Shown here piece by piece: positions 1-10,400 of a DNA stretch of 64,000 nucleotides. A program made the translations under genes and the position numbers. Each line of letters starts with the position of its first letter. The stretch's first letter is position 1. The stretch comes from Marvinbryantia formatexigens DSM 14469. GTDB taxonomy: Bacteria > Bacillota > Clostridia > Lachnospirales > Lachnospiraceae. Where the stretch lies: positions 4,061,501 to 4,125,500 of the forward strand of contig NZ_CP102268.1 in NCBI RefSeq assembly GCF_025148285.1, written 5' to 3'. Under the pieces are notes generated by a model. That model did no database searches, was not told where the DNA came from, and saw only the letters and a list, made by a program, of their open reading frames with translations.

Positions 1-625
1 GCTGGTGCAGAGCAACGTAAAGGAACGGCTGGTGGCGGCGATGAAGAAGGAAATCCGCAGGCAGTTCGGAAAAGAGCCGCTGGAAAATAAAAACTATCCG
101 AAAATCATCAACGAAAAGCATTACCGGCGTCTGGTCCGCCTGATGGAGGACTGCGGGATACTGGCGGGCGGAAAAACGTCGGATGTTTCTATGAAAATTG
201 AGCCGACCATTCTGGATCAGGTGCATGGGGAAAGCCCGGTGATGCAGGAGGAGATTTTCGGACCATTATTCCCGGTGCTCACCTTTGATACGCTGAAGGA
301 GGCGGCCGCCTTTGTGAACGGGCGGGAGAAGCCGCTGGCGCTTTATCTGTTTACAAAAAATAAAGAGAATGAAAAATACATTCTGTCGCACGTCTCCTAT
401 GGCGGCGGCTGCATCAATGATACCGTCGTCCACCTGGCGACGCCGCATATGCCGTTCGGCGGCGTGGGCAGCAGCGGCATGGGCAGCTACCACGGAAGAG
501 AGAGCTTTACCACCTTTTCCCACCAGAAAAGCATCATGAAAAAGGCACTCTGGCTGGATCTGCCGCTGCGCTATGCGCCGTACCGGAAATGGGCGCTCTC
601 TGTTCTAAAAAAAATACAGAAGTAA
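1..625 (+). CDS. Aldehyde dehydrogenase, C-terminal part (cut by window edge)
   Basis: This is the last ~207 residues of an NAD(P)-dependent aldehyde dehydrogenase, oxidising aldehydes to carboxylates. The reading frame is open to the left edge; the GTG at position 5 is an internal valine, not a start. Visible family signatures are EEIFGPLFPVL (the E-x-F-GP motif near the cofactor site) and the C-terminal PFGGVGSSGMG followed by a GRESFTTFSH segment. The hydrophobic, basic tail (LPLRYAPYRKW) resembles the ALDH3-type membrane-proximal tail. The catalytic cysteine lies outside the window. It is separated from pta by a promoter, so it belongs to an upstream unit. Substrate cannot be told. Confidence 0.9.
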   Translation, partial: LVQSNVKERLVAAMKKEIRRQFGKEPLENKNYPKIINEKHYRRLVRLMEDCGILAGGKTSDVSMKIEPTILDQVHGESPVMQEEIFGPLFPVLTFDTLKEAAAFVNGREKPLALYLFTKNKENEKYILSHVSYGGGCINDTVVHLATPHMPFGGVGSSGMGSYHGRESFTTFSHQKSIMKKALWLDLPLRYAPYRKWALSVLKKIQK

Positions 626-640
626 TATGGCGATTACGTG

Positions 641-669
641 TTGAAAAATTGTATTTTAGTGGGTATAAT
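641..669 (+). promoter_or_regulatory. Sigma-A promoter of pta-ackA
   Basis: TTGAAA (641-646), a 17-nt spacer and a perfect TATAAT (664-669) lie 39 nt upstream of the pta start codon. Confidence 0.8.
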
Positions 670-684
670 GGATTTATATTGTAA

Positions 685-1707
<1,023 letters not shown>

Positions 1708-1715
1708 GAATATCT

Positions 1716-1743
1716 GCGGCTCTGCCTGGGCGGAGCCGCTTTG
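1716..1743 (+). terminator. Hairpin between pta and ackA (weak terminator or attenuator)
   Basis: GCGGCTC (1716-1722) pairs with GAGCCGC (1733-1739), followed only by TTT. The short U-run suggests partial read-through or mRNA stabilisation rather than full termination. Confidence 0.5.
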
Positions 1744-1769
1744 AAAAATATCCAGGAGGAAAAGTAGAA

Positions 1770-2960
1770 ATGAATGTTTTAGTTATTAACTGCGGAAGCT
1801 CATCCCTGAAATACCAGCTGATCAATTCGGATTCCGAGGAAGTGCTCGCAAAGGGTCTCTGCGAGAGAATCGGCATCGACGGAAGACTGGTTTACCAGAA
1901 GGCGGGCTGCGACAAGGAAATCACCGAGGCGGCTATGCCGACGCACAAGCAGGCGATCCAGATGGTGCTGGATGCACTTGTAAACGAAAAGACCGGCGCG
2001 ATCAAATCCCTGAAAGAGGTGGAGGCAGTCGGCCACAGAGTCGTACACGGCGGAGAGAAATTCGCAAGCTCTGTTGTGATCAACGACGAAGTACTGAAGG
2101 CGATCGAGGAGTGCAACGACCTTGCGCCGCTGCACAACCCGGCAAACCTCATCGGCATCAATGCCTGCGCAGAGCTGATGCCGGGCGTACCGATGGTAGC
2201 TGTGTTCGATACCGCTTTCCATCAGACTATGCCGGAGAAGGCATATCTTTATGGACTTCCGTATGAATATTATGAGAAATACGCTGTAAGACGCTACGGC
2301 TTCCACGGAACAAGCCACAGCTTTGTTTCCAAACATGCTGCAGAGTTCCTTGGTCTGGATCTGAACGATTCCAAAATCATCGTGGCGCATCTGGGCAACG
2401 GCGCTTCCATCAGCGCAGTACAGAATGGCAAATGTGTGGATACCTCTATGGGTCTGACACCGCTTGAGGGTCTTGTAATGGGTACCCGTTCCGGCGATAT
2501 CGATCCGGCGATCATGGAGTACATCGCAAAGAAGGAAAATCTGGATATCGCAGGCGTGATGAATGTGCTGAACAAAAAATCCGGCGTGTTCGGTATTTCC
2601 AAAGAGCTGTCCAGCGATTTCCGCGACCTGGAGGATGCGATGAACGACGGAAATAAATATGCGGCGGCGGCTATAGAAGTATTCAGCTACCGTGTGGCAA
2701 AATACATCGGCTCCTATGTGGCGGCGATGAACGGCGTGGATGCGATCGCATTTACCGCAGGCATCGGCGAGAATGCGCCACTTGTCCGCGAAAAGGTACT
2801 TGGCTATCTTGGTTACCTTGGCATTACGCTGGATGCGGAGGAGAATAAGAAGCGCGGAGAGGATCTGGTTATCTCCACTGCGGATTCTAAAGTAAAGGTT
2901 GCAGTCATCCCGACAAATGAGGAGCTGGCGATCTGCCGCGAGACCGTAGCGCTCGTATAA
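1770..2960 (+). CDS. ackA: Acetate kinase
   Basis: Transfers phosphate from acetyl phosphate to ADP, giving acetate and ATP; cytosolic, of the acetate/sugar kinase/Hsc70/actin (ASKHA) superfamily. The 396 residues match the usual ~400. Visible signatures are the N-terminal NCGSSSLKYQL, the central AHLGNGASISA, TSMGLTPLEGLVMGTRSGD and the C-terminal FTAGIGENAPLVRE. A strong AGGAGG precedes the ATG. With pta it completes the conversion of acetyl-CoA made by the CODH/ACS genes further along. Confidence 0.98.
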   Translation: MNVLVINCGSSSLKYQLINSDSEEVLAKGLCERIGIDGRLVYQKAGCDKEITEAAMPTHKQAIQMVLDALVNEKTGAIKSLKEVEAVGHRVVHGGEKFASSVVINDEVLKAIEECNDLAPLHNPANLIGINACAELMPGVPMVAVFDTAFHQTMPEKAYLYGLPYEYYEKYAVRRYGFHGTSHSFVSKHAAEFLGLDLNDSKIIVAHLGNGASISAVQNGKCVDTSMGLTPLEGLVMGTRSGDIDPAIMEYIAKKENLDIAGVMNVLNKKSGVFGISKELSSDFRDLEDAMNDGNKYAAAAIEVFSYRVAKYIGSYVAAMNGVDAIAFTAGIGENAPLVREKVLGYLGYLGITLDAEENKKRGEDLVISTADSKVKVAVIPTNEELAICRETVALV

Positions 2961-3055
2961 GGACTGCCGCAAAATGCGCGCAGACCCCGGCGCGTAACGG
3001 GTTCTGGGTATATCTGCGGATATTTTTGTGAACAGAGTAAACAATAAGAAAAGAG

Positions 3056-3093
3056 GTCCGGCGGGATGGAAAGCGTGCCGCCGGACTGTTTTG
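3056..3093 (+). terminator. Intrinsic terminator after ackA
   Basis: GTCCGGCGG (3056-3064) pairs perfectly with CCGCCGGAC (3078-3086), followed by TGTTTTG. It lies between ackA and the purine permease. I looked for a purine riboswitch in this gap and did not find its core. Confidence 0.65.
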
Positions 3094-3156
3094 TTGCTAA
3101 GCATCCGGAGGAAGCTGCCAGTGGCAGGTTCCGCAGGTTTTGTAAGGAGAGAGAAA

Positions 3157-4542
3157 ATGCTGGAAAAACTTTTTAAGCTGAAGGAAAATAACACAAATGT
3201 AAAAACAGAAGTAATTGCCGGTATTACCACCTTCATGACGATGGCGTATATTCTGGCGGTAAACCCGAATATTCTTTCCGCAGCCGGAATGGACCGCGGC
3301 GCAGTATTTACGGCGACTGCGGCGGCATCCTTCCTGGGCACGCTTTTTATGTCGCTTTTTGCGAATTATCCGTTTGCACTGGCTCCGGGCATGGGGCTGA
3401 ACGCCTACTTTGCCTACACGGTCGTACTGCAGATGGGCTATTCCTGGCAGGTGGCTCTGGCGGCGGTATTTATTGAAGGTATTATTTTTATTCTGCTGTC
3501 TCTGTGCAATGTGCGGGAAGCGATTTTCAATGCCATCCCGCTCAGCCTGAAGCATGCGGTCAGCGTCGGCATCGGGCTCTTCATCGCGTTTATCGGTCTG
3601 CAGAATGCCAAAATCGTGCTTGCAAACGGAAGCACGCTGGTAGGGCTGTTTTCCGTGGAAAGCTTCCAGAGCCTGAACGACGGTGCCGGTTCCTTTAATG
3701 ATGTGGGAATCACGGTTCTGCTTGCCGTGATTGGCACGCTGATTACGGCGATTCTGGTAGTGAAAAAGGTGAAGGGAAATATTCTCTGGGGAATTCTGAT
3801 TACCTGGCTGCTCGGTATCGTCTGCCAGCTCTGCGGTCTGTATGTTCCGAACGCGGAGATAGGTATGTACTCCCTGCTTCCGGATTTCTCCGGCGGTATT
3901 TCCGTGCCGTCCATCGCGCCGATTTTTGCAAAGTTTTCTTTCAGCGGCGTTCCGGTTCTGCAGATGATCGTGATTGTATTCGCCTTTTTGTTTGTCGATA
4001 TGTTTGATACGCTGGGAACGCTGATCGGTGTGTCTACAAAAGCGGGAATGCTCGATAAGGATGGAAAGCTTCCGCATATTAAAGGCGCGCTGCTTGCGGA
4101 TGCCTGCGCGACGACGGCGGGCGCCGTGATGGGTACCTCCACCGTTACCACATTTGTGGAGAGCGCCTCCGGTGTGGCAGAGGGCGGAAGAACCGGTCTC
4201 ACCTCTGCGGTGACGGCGATCCTGTTTGCGCTTTCACTTTTGCTTTCCCCGATCTTCCTGGCGATTCCGTCCTTTGCGACGGCTCCTGCGCTGATTATCG
4301 TGGGCTTCTATATGCTCAGCAATGTCGGAAGCATTGATTTCTCCGATGCGGGAGAGGGTATCCCGGCATTTATCTGCATCGCGGCGATGCCGATGTTTTA
4401 CAGCATCTCCGAGGGAATCGCAATGGGCGTGATTTCCTATGTTGTTATCAATGTGCTGAGCGGAAAAGCAAAGGAAAAGAAAATCAGCGTGGTCATGTAT
4501 GTGCTCTGTGCGCTGTTTATCTTGAAATATCTGTTCATATAG
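3157..4542 (+). CDS. NCS2-family purine permease (AzgA/PbuG type)
   Basis: A polytopic membrane protein that probably imports guanine, hypoxanthine or adenine by cation symport. I chose the ATG at 3157 because it sits behind GTAAGGAGAG and gives the family N-terminus (MLEKLFKLKE, then TEVIAGITTFMTMAYIL). An in-frame start at 3028 would add 43 atypical residues. The 461-residue protein has many hydrophobic segments and the AzgA-type signatures ALAPGMGLNAYFAY and LFVDMFDTLGTLIGV. Exact substrate is not readable. It is flanked by an upstream terminator and a downstream promoter, so probably monocistronic. Confidence 0.9.
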   Translation: MLEKLFKLKENNTNVKTEVIAGITTFMTMAYILAVNPNILSAAGMDRGAVFTATAAASFLGTLFMSLFANYPFALAPGMGLNAYFAYTVVLQMGYSWQVALAAVFIEGIIFILLSLCNVREAIFNAIPLSLKHAVSVGIGLFIAFIGLQNAKIVLANGSTLVGLFSVESFQSLNDGAGSFNDVGITVLLAVIGTLITAILVVKKVKGNILWGILITWLLGIVCQLCGLYVPNAEIGMYSLLPDFSGGISVPSIAPIFAKFSFSGVPVLQMIVIVFAFLFVDMFDTLGTLIGVSTKAGMLDKDGKLPHIKGALLADACATTAGAVMGTSTVTTFVESASGVAEGGRTGLTSAVTAILFALSLLLSPIFLAIPSFATAPALIIVGFYMLSNVGSIDFSDAGEGIPAFICIAAMPMFYSISEGIAMGVISYVVINVLSGKAKEKKISVVMYVLCALFILKYLFI

Positions 4543-4592
4543 AGTAACTGCCTGGCCGTGCGGCAAATCAGAAACAAATGTCAAAAAACTGA

Positions 4593-4621
4593 TTGACAAA
4601 AGTATAGCGGATAGTTATAAT
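4593..4621 (+). promoter_or_regulatory. Sigma-A promoter of yceD-rpmF
   Basis: Perfect TTGACA (4593-4598), 17-nt spacer, perfect TATAAT (4616-4621), 25 nt before the yceD start codon. Confidence 0.85.
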
Positions 4622-4646
4622 ATTCAAGTATGGATAGGAGGATGTC

Positions 4647-5174
4647 ATGCTGATAGACTTAAACGAAGTGATAAAAAACGACGGAAGAGTGATGCAGACA
4701 GACGTCATGCCGGAAATGAAGCAGTTTGTTTCAAAAATGGGAGCATTTCCTATCGTTATGCAGCAGCCGGTTTCCCTGGAGATTCGGAACATGGGAGACA
4801 GAAAGCTGCAGATTACGGGGAGTACCGTGCTGACGGTGCGTATTCCCTGTGACCGGTGTCTGGAGGACGTCGATGTCACGCTGGAGCTGTCTTTTGAAAA
4901 AGAGGCAGATTTGAATAAGAGTGAGGCGGAGAGCCAGCAGACGCTGGAAAATTTTGTTTATGTAGAAGGGTACAGTCTGGATGTGGATAAACTTGTTTAT
5001 TCCGAGCTGCTGGTGAATTGGCCGTCCAAAGTGCTTTGTAAAGAAGACTGCAAAGGAATTTGCAGTATCTGCGGAACCAATTTAAATCAGAATACCTGTA
5101 ACTGCAGGAAAGAGGAAACAGACCTGCGGATGGCGAAAATCCAGGAGATTTTTAACAAATATAAGGAGGTGTGA
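4647..5174 (+). CDS. yceD: YceD/DUF177 family protein
   Basis: A 175-residue DUF177 protein. The family is linked to 23S rRNA/large-subunit accumulation and is almost always encoded just before rpmF, as here (3 nt gap). Visible features are the conserved IPCDRCLEDVDV segment and a C-terminal cysteine cluster (CKEDCKGICSICGTNLN plus a CNC), which suggests a zinc-binding knuckle. The ATG follows AGGAGG. The molecular activity is not established. Confidence 0.88.
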   Translation: MLIDLNEVIKNDGRVMQTDVMPEMKQFVSKMGAFPIVMQQPVSLEIRNMGDRKLQITGSTVLTVRIPCDRCLEDVDVTLELSFEKEADLNKSEAESQQTLENFVYVEGYSLDVDKLVYSELLVNWPSKVLCKEDCKGICSICGTNLNQNTCNCRKEETDLRMAKIQEIFNKYKEV

Positions 5175-5177
5175 ACG

Positions 5178-5357
5178 ATGTCTATCTGCCCGAAGAATAA
5201 ATCTTCCAAAGGAAGAAGGGACAAAAGAAGAGCAAACTGGAAAATGACTGCTCCGAACCTTGTAAAGTGCAGCAAATGCGGTGAGCTGATGATGTCCCAC
5301 AGAGTCTGCAAGAACTGCGGAACCTACAACAAAAAAGAGATTATCGCTCAGGATTAA
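5178..5357 (+). CDS. rpmF: 50S ribosomal protein L32
   Basis: A 59-residue zinc-ribbon ribosomal protein of the large subunit. The N-terminus MSICPKNKSSKGRRDKRRAN is the family hallmark, followed by the zinc ligands CSKCGE and CKNCGTY. All four cysteines are present (C+ form). Its Shine-Dalgarno (AAGGAGGTG) overlaps the end of yceD. An intrinsic terminator follows. Confidence 0.97.
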   Translation: MSICPKNKSSKGRRDKRRANWKMTAPNLVKCSKCGELMMSHRVCKNCGTYNKKEIIAQD

Positions 5358-5371
5358 TCAGAGACAAAATG

Positions 5372-5402
5372 AGGCTTCCCACTTTTCGGGAGGCCTTTTT
5401 TC
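5372..5402 (+). terminator. Intrinsic terminator after rpmF
   Basis: GGCTTCCC and GGGAGGCC form a stem around ACTTTTC, followed by TTTTTT. It separates the yceD-rpmF unit from plsX. Confidence 0.85.
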
Positions 5403-5416
5403 GCGCAAAATATATG

Positions 5417-5445
5417 TTGATTTTTAAAACGATGTCCTGTATGAT
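5417..5445 (+). promoter_or_regulatory. Sigma-A promoter of plsX-acpP-rnc-smc-ftsY
   Basis: TTGATT (5417-5422), 17-nt spacer, TATGAT (5440-5445), 28 nt before the plsX start. I saw no FapR-type operator here. Confidence 0.65.
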
Positions 5446-5473
5446 AGTGAATAGAGATAAAGGAGATGATTGG

Positions 5474-6499
5474 ATGGAGGAAAGTGTACGGGTAGTTGTC
5501 GATGCTATGGGCGGGGATTATGCTCCGGTGGAGCCGGTTCACGGAGCAGTGGAAGCTGTACTCGCTGATGAAAGCGTCCGGGTGATCCTCACCGGAAAGC
5601 GTGAGGTCATAGAAAAGGAGCTGGCAAAGTATACTTACCCGAAAGACCGGATAGAAATTGTCCATGCAGAAGAAGTGATTGAAACCGGAGAGCCGCCGGT
5701 AAATGCCATCCGCAGGAAAAAGGATTCCTCGATCGCGGTAGGTATGCGGCTGGTAAAGAAGGGGGAAGCGGATGCGTTCGTCTCCTCCGGCAGCACCGGG
5801 GCTGTGCTGGTTGGCGGACAGCTTCTTGTGGGCAGGATCCGTGGTGTGGAGCGGCCACCCCTGGCGCCGCTTATTCCTACCGAAAACGGCGTGGCGCTTC
5901 TGATTGACTGCGGTGCAAATGTGGATGCACGTCCATCCCATCTTGTCCAGTTTGCCAGAATGGGTTCCGTCTATATGAAAAATGTGTTAGGCATTGAAAA
6001 TCCGCGCGTCGGCATTGTCAATATCGGTGTGGAGGAAGAAAAAGGGAATGCCCTGGTAAAAGAGACATATCCTTTATTAAAAGAGTGCCCGGATATCAAT
6101 TTTGTCGGCAGTGTGGAGGCGCGGGATATCCCCGCCGGAGCATGTGACGTCGTTGTCTGTGAGGCGTTTGTCGGCAATGTGATCTTAAAGCTCTATGAGG
6201 GCGTGGGCGCGACGCTGATCAAAAAGATAAAGCAGGGACTGATGACAAGTCTGCGCTCTAAGATTGGCGCGATTCTGATAAAACCGGCGCTGAAGGAAAC
6301 AGTAAAAACCTTCGATGCCACACAGTACGGAGGAGCCCCGATGCTCGGTCTGAACGGACTGGTGGTAAAAACACACGGAAGTGCGAAAAACGGCGAGATA
6401 AAAAATGCCATTATGCAGTGTGCACAATTCAAAAAACAGCACATCAGCGAAATTATGAGAGAGCTGTTTAGGGAAGAACAGAATAATCAGGAGGGATAA
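5474..6499 (+). CDS. plsX: Phosphate acyltransferase PlsX
   Basis: Makes acyl-phosphate from acyl-ACP, the first step of phospholipid synthesis; the product is used by PlsY, also encoded in this window. I chose the ATG at 5474 (behind AAAGGAGATG), giving the classic start MEESVRVVVDAMGGDYAP and 341 residues, a normal length. An in-frame start at 5369 lies inside the upstream terminator and is rejected. Other signatures are AFVSSGSTGAVL and the C-terminal YGGAPMLGLNG. acpP follows after 2 nt, so acceptor and donor of acyl groups are co-transcribed. Confidence 0.97.
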   Translation: MEESVRVVVDAMGGDYAPVEPVHGAVEAVLADESVRVILTGKREVIEKELAKYTYPKDRIEIVHAEEVIETGEPPVNAIRRKKDSSIAVGMRLVKKGEADAFVSSGSTGAVLVGGQLLVGRIRGVERPPLAPLIPTENGVALLIDCGANVDARPSHLVQFARMGSVYMKNVLGIENPRVGIVNIGVEEEKGNALVKETYPLLKECPDINFVGSVEARDIPAGACDVVVCEAFVGNVILKLYEGVGATLIKKIKQGLMTSLRSKIGAILIKPALKETVKTFDATQYGGAPMLGLNGLVVKTHGSAKNGEIKNAIMQCAQFKKQHISEIMRELFREEQNNQEG

Positions 6500-6501
6500 T
6501 T

Positions 6502-6732
6502 ATGGAATTAGAGAAATTGCAGAAAATTATTGCGGAAGTTATGAATGTGGATGCGGATGAGATTACCACGGATATGACCTTTGTGGATGACATCGGTGCG
6601 GATTCGCTGGATGTTTATCAGATTATTATGGGCATCGAAGAGGAATTTGATATTGAGATTCCGACAGAAGAAGCGGAAAAAATCGTTTCGGTAGGCGATG
6701 CGGTAGAAGCAATCAGAAATGCAGTGAATTAA
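6502..6732 (+). CDS. acpP: Acyl carrier protein
   Basis: A 76-residue acidic carrier of growing fatty acyl chains. The phosphopantetheine attachment site is the serine in DDIGADSLDVYQI (around residue 36). Length and acidity are typical. It follows plsX with a GGAGG Shine-Dalgarno inside the end of plsX. Confidence 0.98.
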   Translation: MELEKLQKIIAEVMNVDADEITTDMTFVDDIGADSLDVYQIIMGIEEEFDIEIPTEEAEKIVSVGDAVEAIRNAVN

Positions 6733-6799
6733 TGATTACTTATTTCGTGGGAGAGCGCCGGATAAAGCGCTCTCTTCGCATGTTAAGGAGTATGGAAGG

Positions 6800-7492
6800 A
6801 TGTCAAGAGATATAAGCGAGCTGGAGCAGATGACGGGATACAGCTTTAAGGATAAGGAGCTGCTGGAAAATGCGCTCCGTCACAGCTCATATGCAAACGA
6901 ACATAAAAAATATCACCTAAAGGATAACGAACGTCTGGAATTTCTCGGCGATGCGGTGCTGGAGCTGTCCAGCAGCGAATACCTGTACCGTCATTACCCG
7001 AAAATGAAGGAGGGCGAAATGACGAAGCTGCGGGCGAGCATCGTGTGCGAGCCGACGCTGGCACAGTGCGCGGCGGCGATCGAGCTTGGCTCTTTTCTGC
7101 GGCTGGGCAGAGGCGAGGAGCAGACGGGCGGACGCCACCGCGATTCCGTTGTCTCCGACGCGATGGAGGCGCTGATTGGCGCGATTTTTCTGGATGGTGG
7201 TTTTACTAGTGCGAAAGAATTCGTAAACAGATTTATTTTAAACGGGGTAGAGCATAAAAAACTCTTTTTTGATAGTAAAACTATCCTGCAGGAAATCGTG
7301 CAGAGCTCCTACAAGGGAGAGGCAATGTCCTATCATCTTCTGCGCGAGGAGGGACCGGAGCACGACAAGACCTTCGTGGTGCAGCTCTTTATCGGCGATA
7401 AGGGCTTTGAGGAAGGGCGCGGCAGGACGAAAAAGAGTGCCGAGCAGGAGGCGGCATACCGTACTATGATGATTTTGAAAGGACAACAGTAA
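6800..7492 (+). CDS. rnc: Ribonuclease III
   Basis: Cleaves double-stranded RNA, including rRNA precursors. The 230-residue protein has an N-terminal catalytic domain with the signature ERLEFLGDAVLEL (acidic metal ligands) and a second acidic patch SDAMEALIGAIFLDGG, then a C-terminal double-stranded-RNA-binding domain ending KSAEQEAAYRTM. smc follows after 3 nt, as usual in Firmicutes. Confidence 0.97.
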   Translation: MSRDISELEQMTGYSFKDKELLENALRHSSYANEHKKYHLKDNERLEFLGDAVLELSSSEYLYRHYPKMKEGEMTKLRASIVCEPTLAQCAAAIELGSFLRLGRGEEQTGGRHRDSVVSDAMEALIGAIFLDGGFTSAKEFVNRFILNGVEHKKLFFDSKTILQEIVQSSYKGEAMSYHLLREEGPEHDKTFVVQLFIGDKGFEEGRGRTKKSAEQEAAYRTMMILKGQQ

Positions 7493-7495
7493 TTT

Positions 7496-10400
7496 ATGTA
7501 TTTAAAAAGCATCGAAGTGCAGGGGTTTAAGTCTTTTGCAAATAAGATGAAATTCCAGTTCCACAACGGGATTACCGGCATTGTGGGACCGAACGGCAGC
7601 GGAAAGAGCAACGTGGCGGACGCCGTCCGCTGGGTGCTTGGCGAGCAGAGCGCAAAACAGCTCCGCGGCGCCAACATGCAGGACGTCATTTTTTCCGGCA
7701 CGGAGAACCGCAAGCCGCTGGGCTTTGCCTCGGTCGCCATCACGCTGGATAACAGTGACCACCAGCTTCCGACGGATTACTCGGAGGTGACGGTGACGCG
7801 CCGCCTTTACCGCTCCGGAGAGAGCGAATATCAGATTAACGGGACAAACTGCCGTCTGCGCGATATCCAGGAGCTTTTTTATGATACCGGTATCGGAAAA
7901 GAGGGCTATTCCATCATCGGACAGGGACAGATCGATAAAATCCTCAGCGGAAAGCCGGAGGAGCGCCGCGAGCTGTTTGACGAGGCGGCGGGAATCGTGA
8001 AGTTTAAGCGGCGCAAGCTTACCACGCAGAAAAAGCTGGAGGATGAGAATAATAATCTGACGCGCGTGCGTGATATCCTCTCGGAGATTACCCGGCAGCT
8101 TGGTCCGCTCCAGAAGCAGTCTGAGAAGGCGAAGATTTATCTGCAGCGCAAGGAAGAGCTGAAAACGCTGGATATCAACATGTTCCTGCTGGAGGACGGG
8201 CGCGTAAAGGCGCAGCTTGAGGAGGTCTGCCAGAAGATTTCCATATCGGACGGCGATATTGCCAGGGCGGGCGAACAGCTGGAGGCGGCAAAAAGCGAGT
8301 ACGAGGCGGCGGAGCAGCGGATGGAAGGACTGAATACCGCCATCGCAGAAAAGCAGAACCAGATACATCAAAGTGAGATCGACCGCCAGCAGATGGAGGG
8401 GCAGATCGGGCTTCTGAAGGAGCAGATACGTTCGGCGCAGATGAACGATGAGCATTATGAAAAGCGCATGGCGGACCTGTCAGAGGAGCTTGCGGAGCGT
8501 GTCCTTCGGCAGAAGCAGGAGCAGGAGAAGCTGCAGGCGCTGCATCAGGAGGCGCAAGCGGCAAAAGCGCAGGAAAAGGAGCATGAGCAGCTTCTGGGGC
8601 AGCTTACCCGCGAGGTATCTGACCTGGAGACGGAGATTGCGCAGGGGCAGTCCGGGCTGATTTCGCTGATCAACCAGCGCAGCGTCACAAAGACAAACCT
8701 TTCGCGCTATGACACCATGCTGGAACAGATTCAGATACGGAAGGCAGAGCTGACGGGACGTCTCCTGACGGCAAAGGGAGAGGAGGAGAGCCTCTCCGGA
8801 AAGCGAAAAGAGCTGCAGGAGGAATATGATAAGACCGTTGCAGCGATTGAGAAAATGGTCGCCGATAACAGCGTGATCGAGCAGGATATCCAGAAGCTTC
8901 AGGAGGCGCTGACGCAGAAAAACCGTTTCCTGGAGGAGGCGAAGACGGCATACCACCGCGAAGCGTCACGGCTGGAATCGCTGCGCAATATCACGGAGCG
9001 CTACGACGGCTACGGCGTCAGTATCCGCAAGGTCATGGAGCAGAAGGCTGTGCAGCCCGGTCTGCACGGCGTGGTAGCGGATTTAATAAGGACACAGAAA
9101 AAATATGAGACCGCCATTGAGACGGCGCTTGGCGGAAGCATCCAGAATATCGTCACGGATAATGAGGAGACGGCAAAGAGCATGATTGCCTTCCTGAAGA
9201 AGAACCGTTACGGGCGTGCCACTTTTCTTCCGCTGACAGCCATCCGCAGGCGCGGCGGTCTGGCGAAGGAGCAGGCGCTCTATGAGCCGGGAGCGGTCGG
9301 CGTCGCCAGCACGCTCGCCGAGGCGGACGAGATTTATGAAAATCTGGTGGAATACCTGCTGGGACAGACGCTGGTGGTGGATACGATTGACAACGCGATT
9401 GCCATTGCCAGAAAATACCGGCACAGCCTGCGTATCGTCACGCTGGAGGGCGACCTGCTCAGTCCGGGCGGCTCAATGTCCGGCGGAGCCTTCAAAAATT
9501 CCAGCAATCTGCTGGGAAGAAGGCGCGAGACGGAGGAGCTGGAAAAGAGCGTTGCCAAAAAAAACGCCGAAGTTTTGCAGACACAGAAGGATATCGAGGC
9601 GCTGCGGGAAAAAAGGCAGCAGCAGCGCCAGGAGCTGATGACGCGCACGGAAAAGCTGCAGCAGCAGTATCTGCTTCAGAATACCGCCCGCCTGAAGCTG
9701 GAGGAAATCGATGGTCAGACGAAAAAGAACCAGAGCGGCAACGAGCAGCTTGGACGCGAGGCGGCGGAGCTGGAGGAGCAGATAGCGGATATCGGCGTAC
9801 AGAAAAGCGCGCTGACGGAGGAGCTGGAGAAATCGCAGGCGCATGAGAAGGAGCTGGAGGAGCAGGTCGCCGGCCGGAGGGCAGAGCTGGAAGAGAAACG
9901 CCGTCTGCAGGAAAAGCAGAGCCAGGTGACGGCGGCGGCGCGCACGAGAACGGCGGAGCTTGCGCAGCAGGAGACATTTGCCGCCGATACGGCGGCGCGC
10001 CTGGAGAGCGAGCGGCAGAGCCTTATAAAGGAGCAGGAGCAGATTTGCGCAGACAGGCAGGGCTTCGGGGACGAGACGGCGCAGAAGACGGCGCAGATCG
10101 CCCGCATAGAGGAGGAGCTGGAGCAGACGGCACTTTCCGGACAAGAGCAGCAGGAGCAGCTTGATGCGCTCATGCAGGAGCGGCAGGAGGTATCCGCGGC
10201 GCATAAGGGCTTTTTTGAAAAGCGTGAGGCGCTTTCCGGACAGATGAGCAGTCTGGACAAGGAGAGATACCGCCTGGAGAGCCAGAAGGAGCGGCTGGAG
10301 GATTACCGCGAGCGGCAGATCAACTATATGTGGGAGGAATATAATCTGACGGCGAGCGAAGCGGCGGCTTTTGAGGATAAGGAGCACGAAAATCCGGCGA

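Noticed and set aside
2961-3156. Purine riboswitch before the purine permease
   Set aside because: The conserved purine aptamer core and P1 pairing were not found; the gap is explained by a GC-rich terminator.
1800-3341. 513-residue minus-strand ORF over ackA
   Set aside because: It is the antisense of ackA and the start of the permease gene; the plus-strand products are clearly recognised families.
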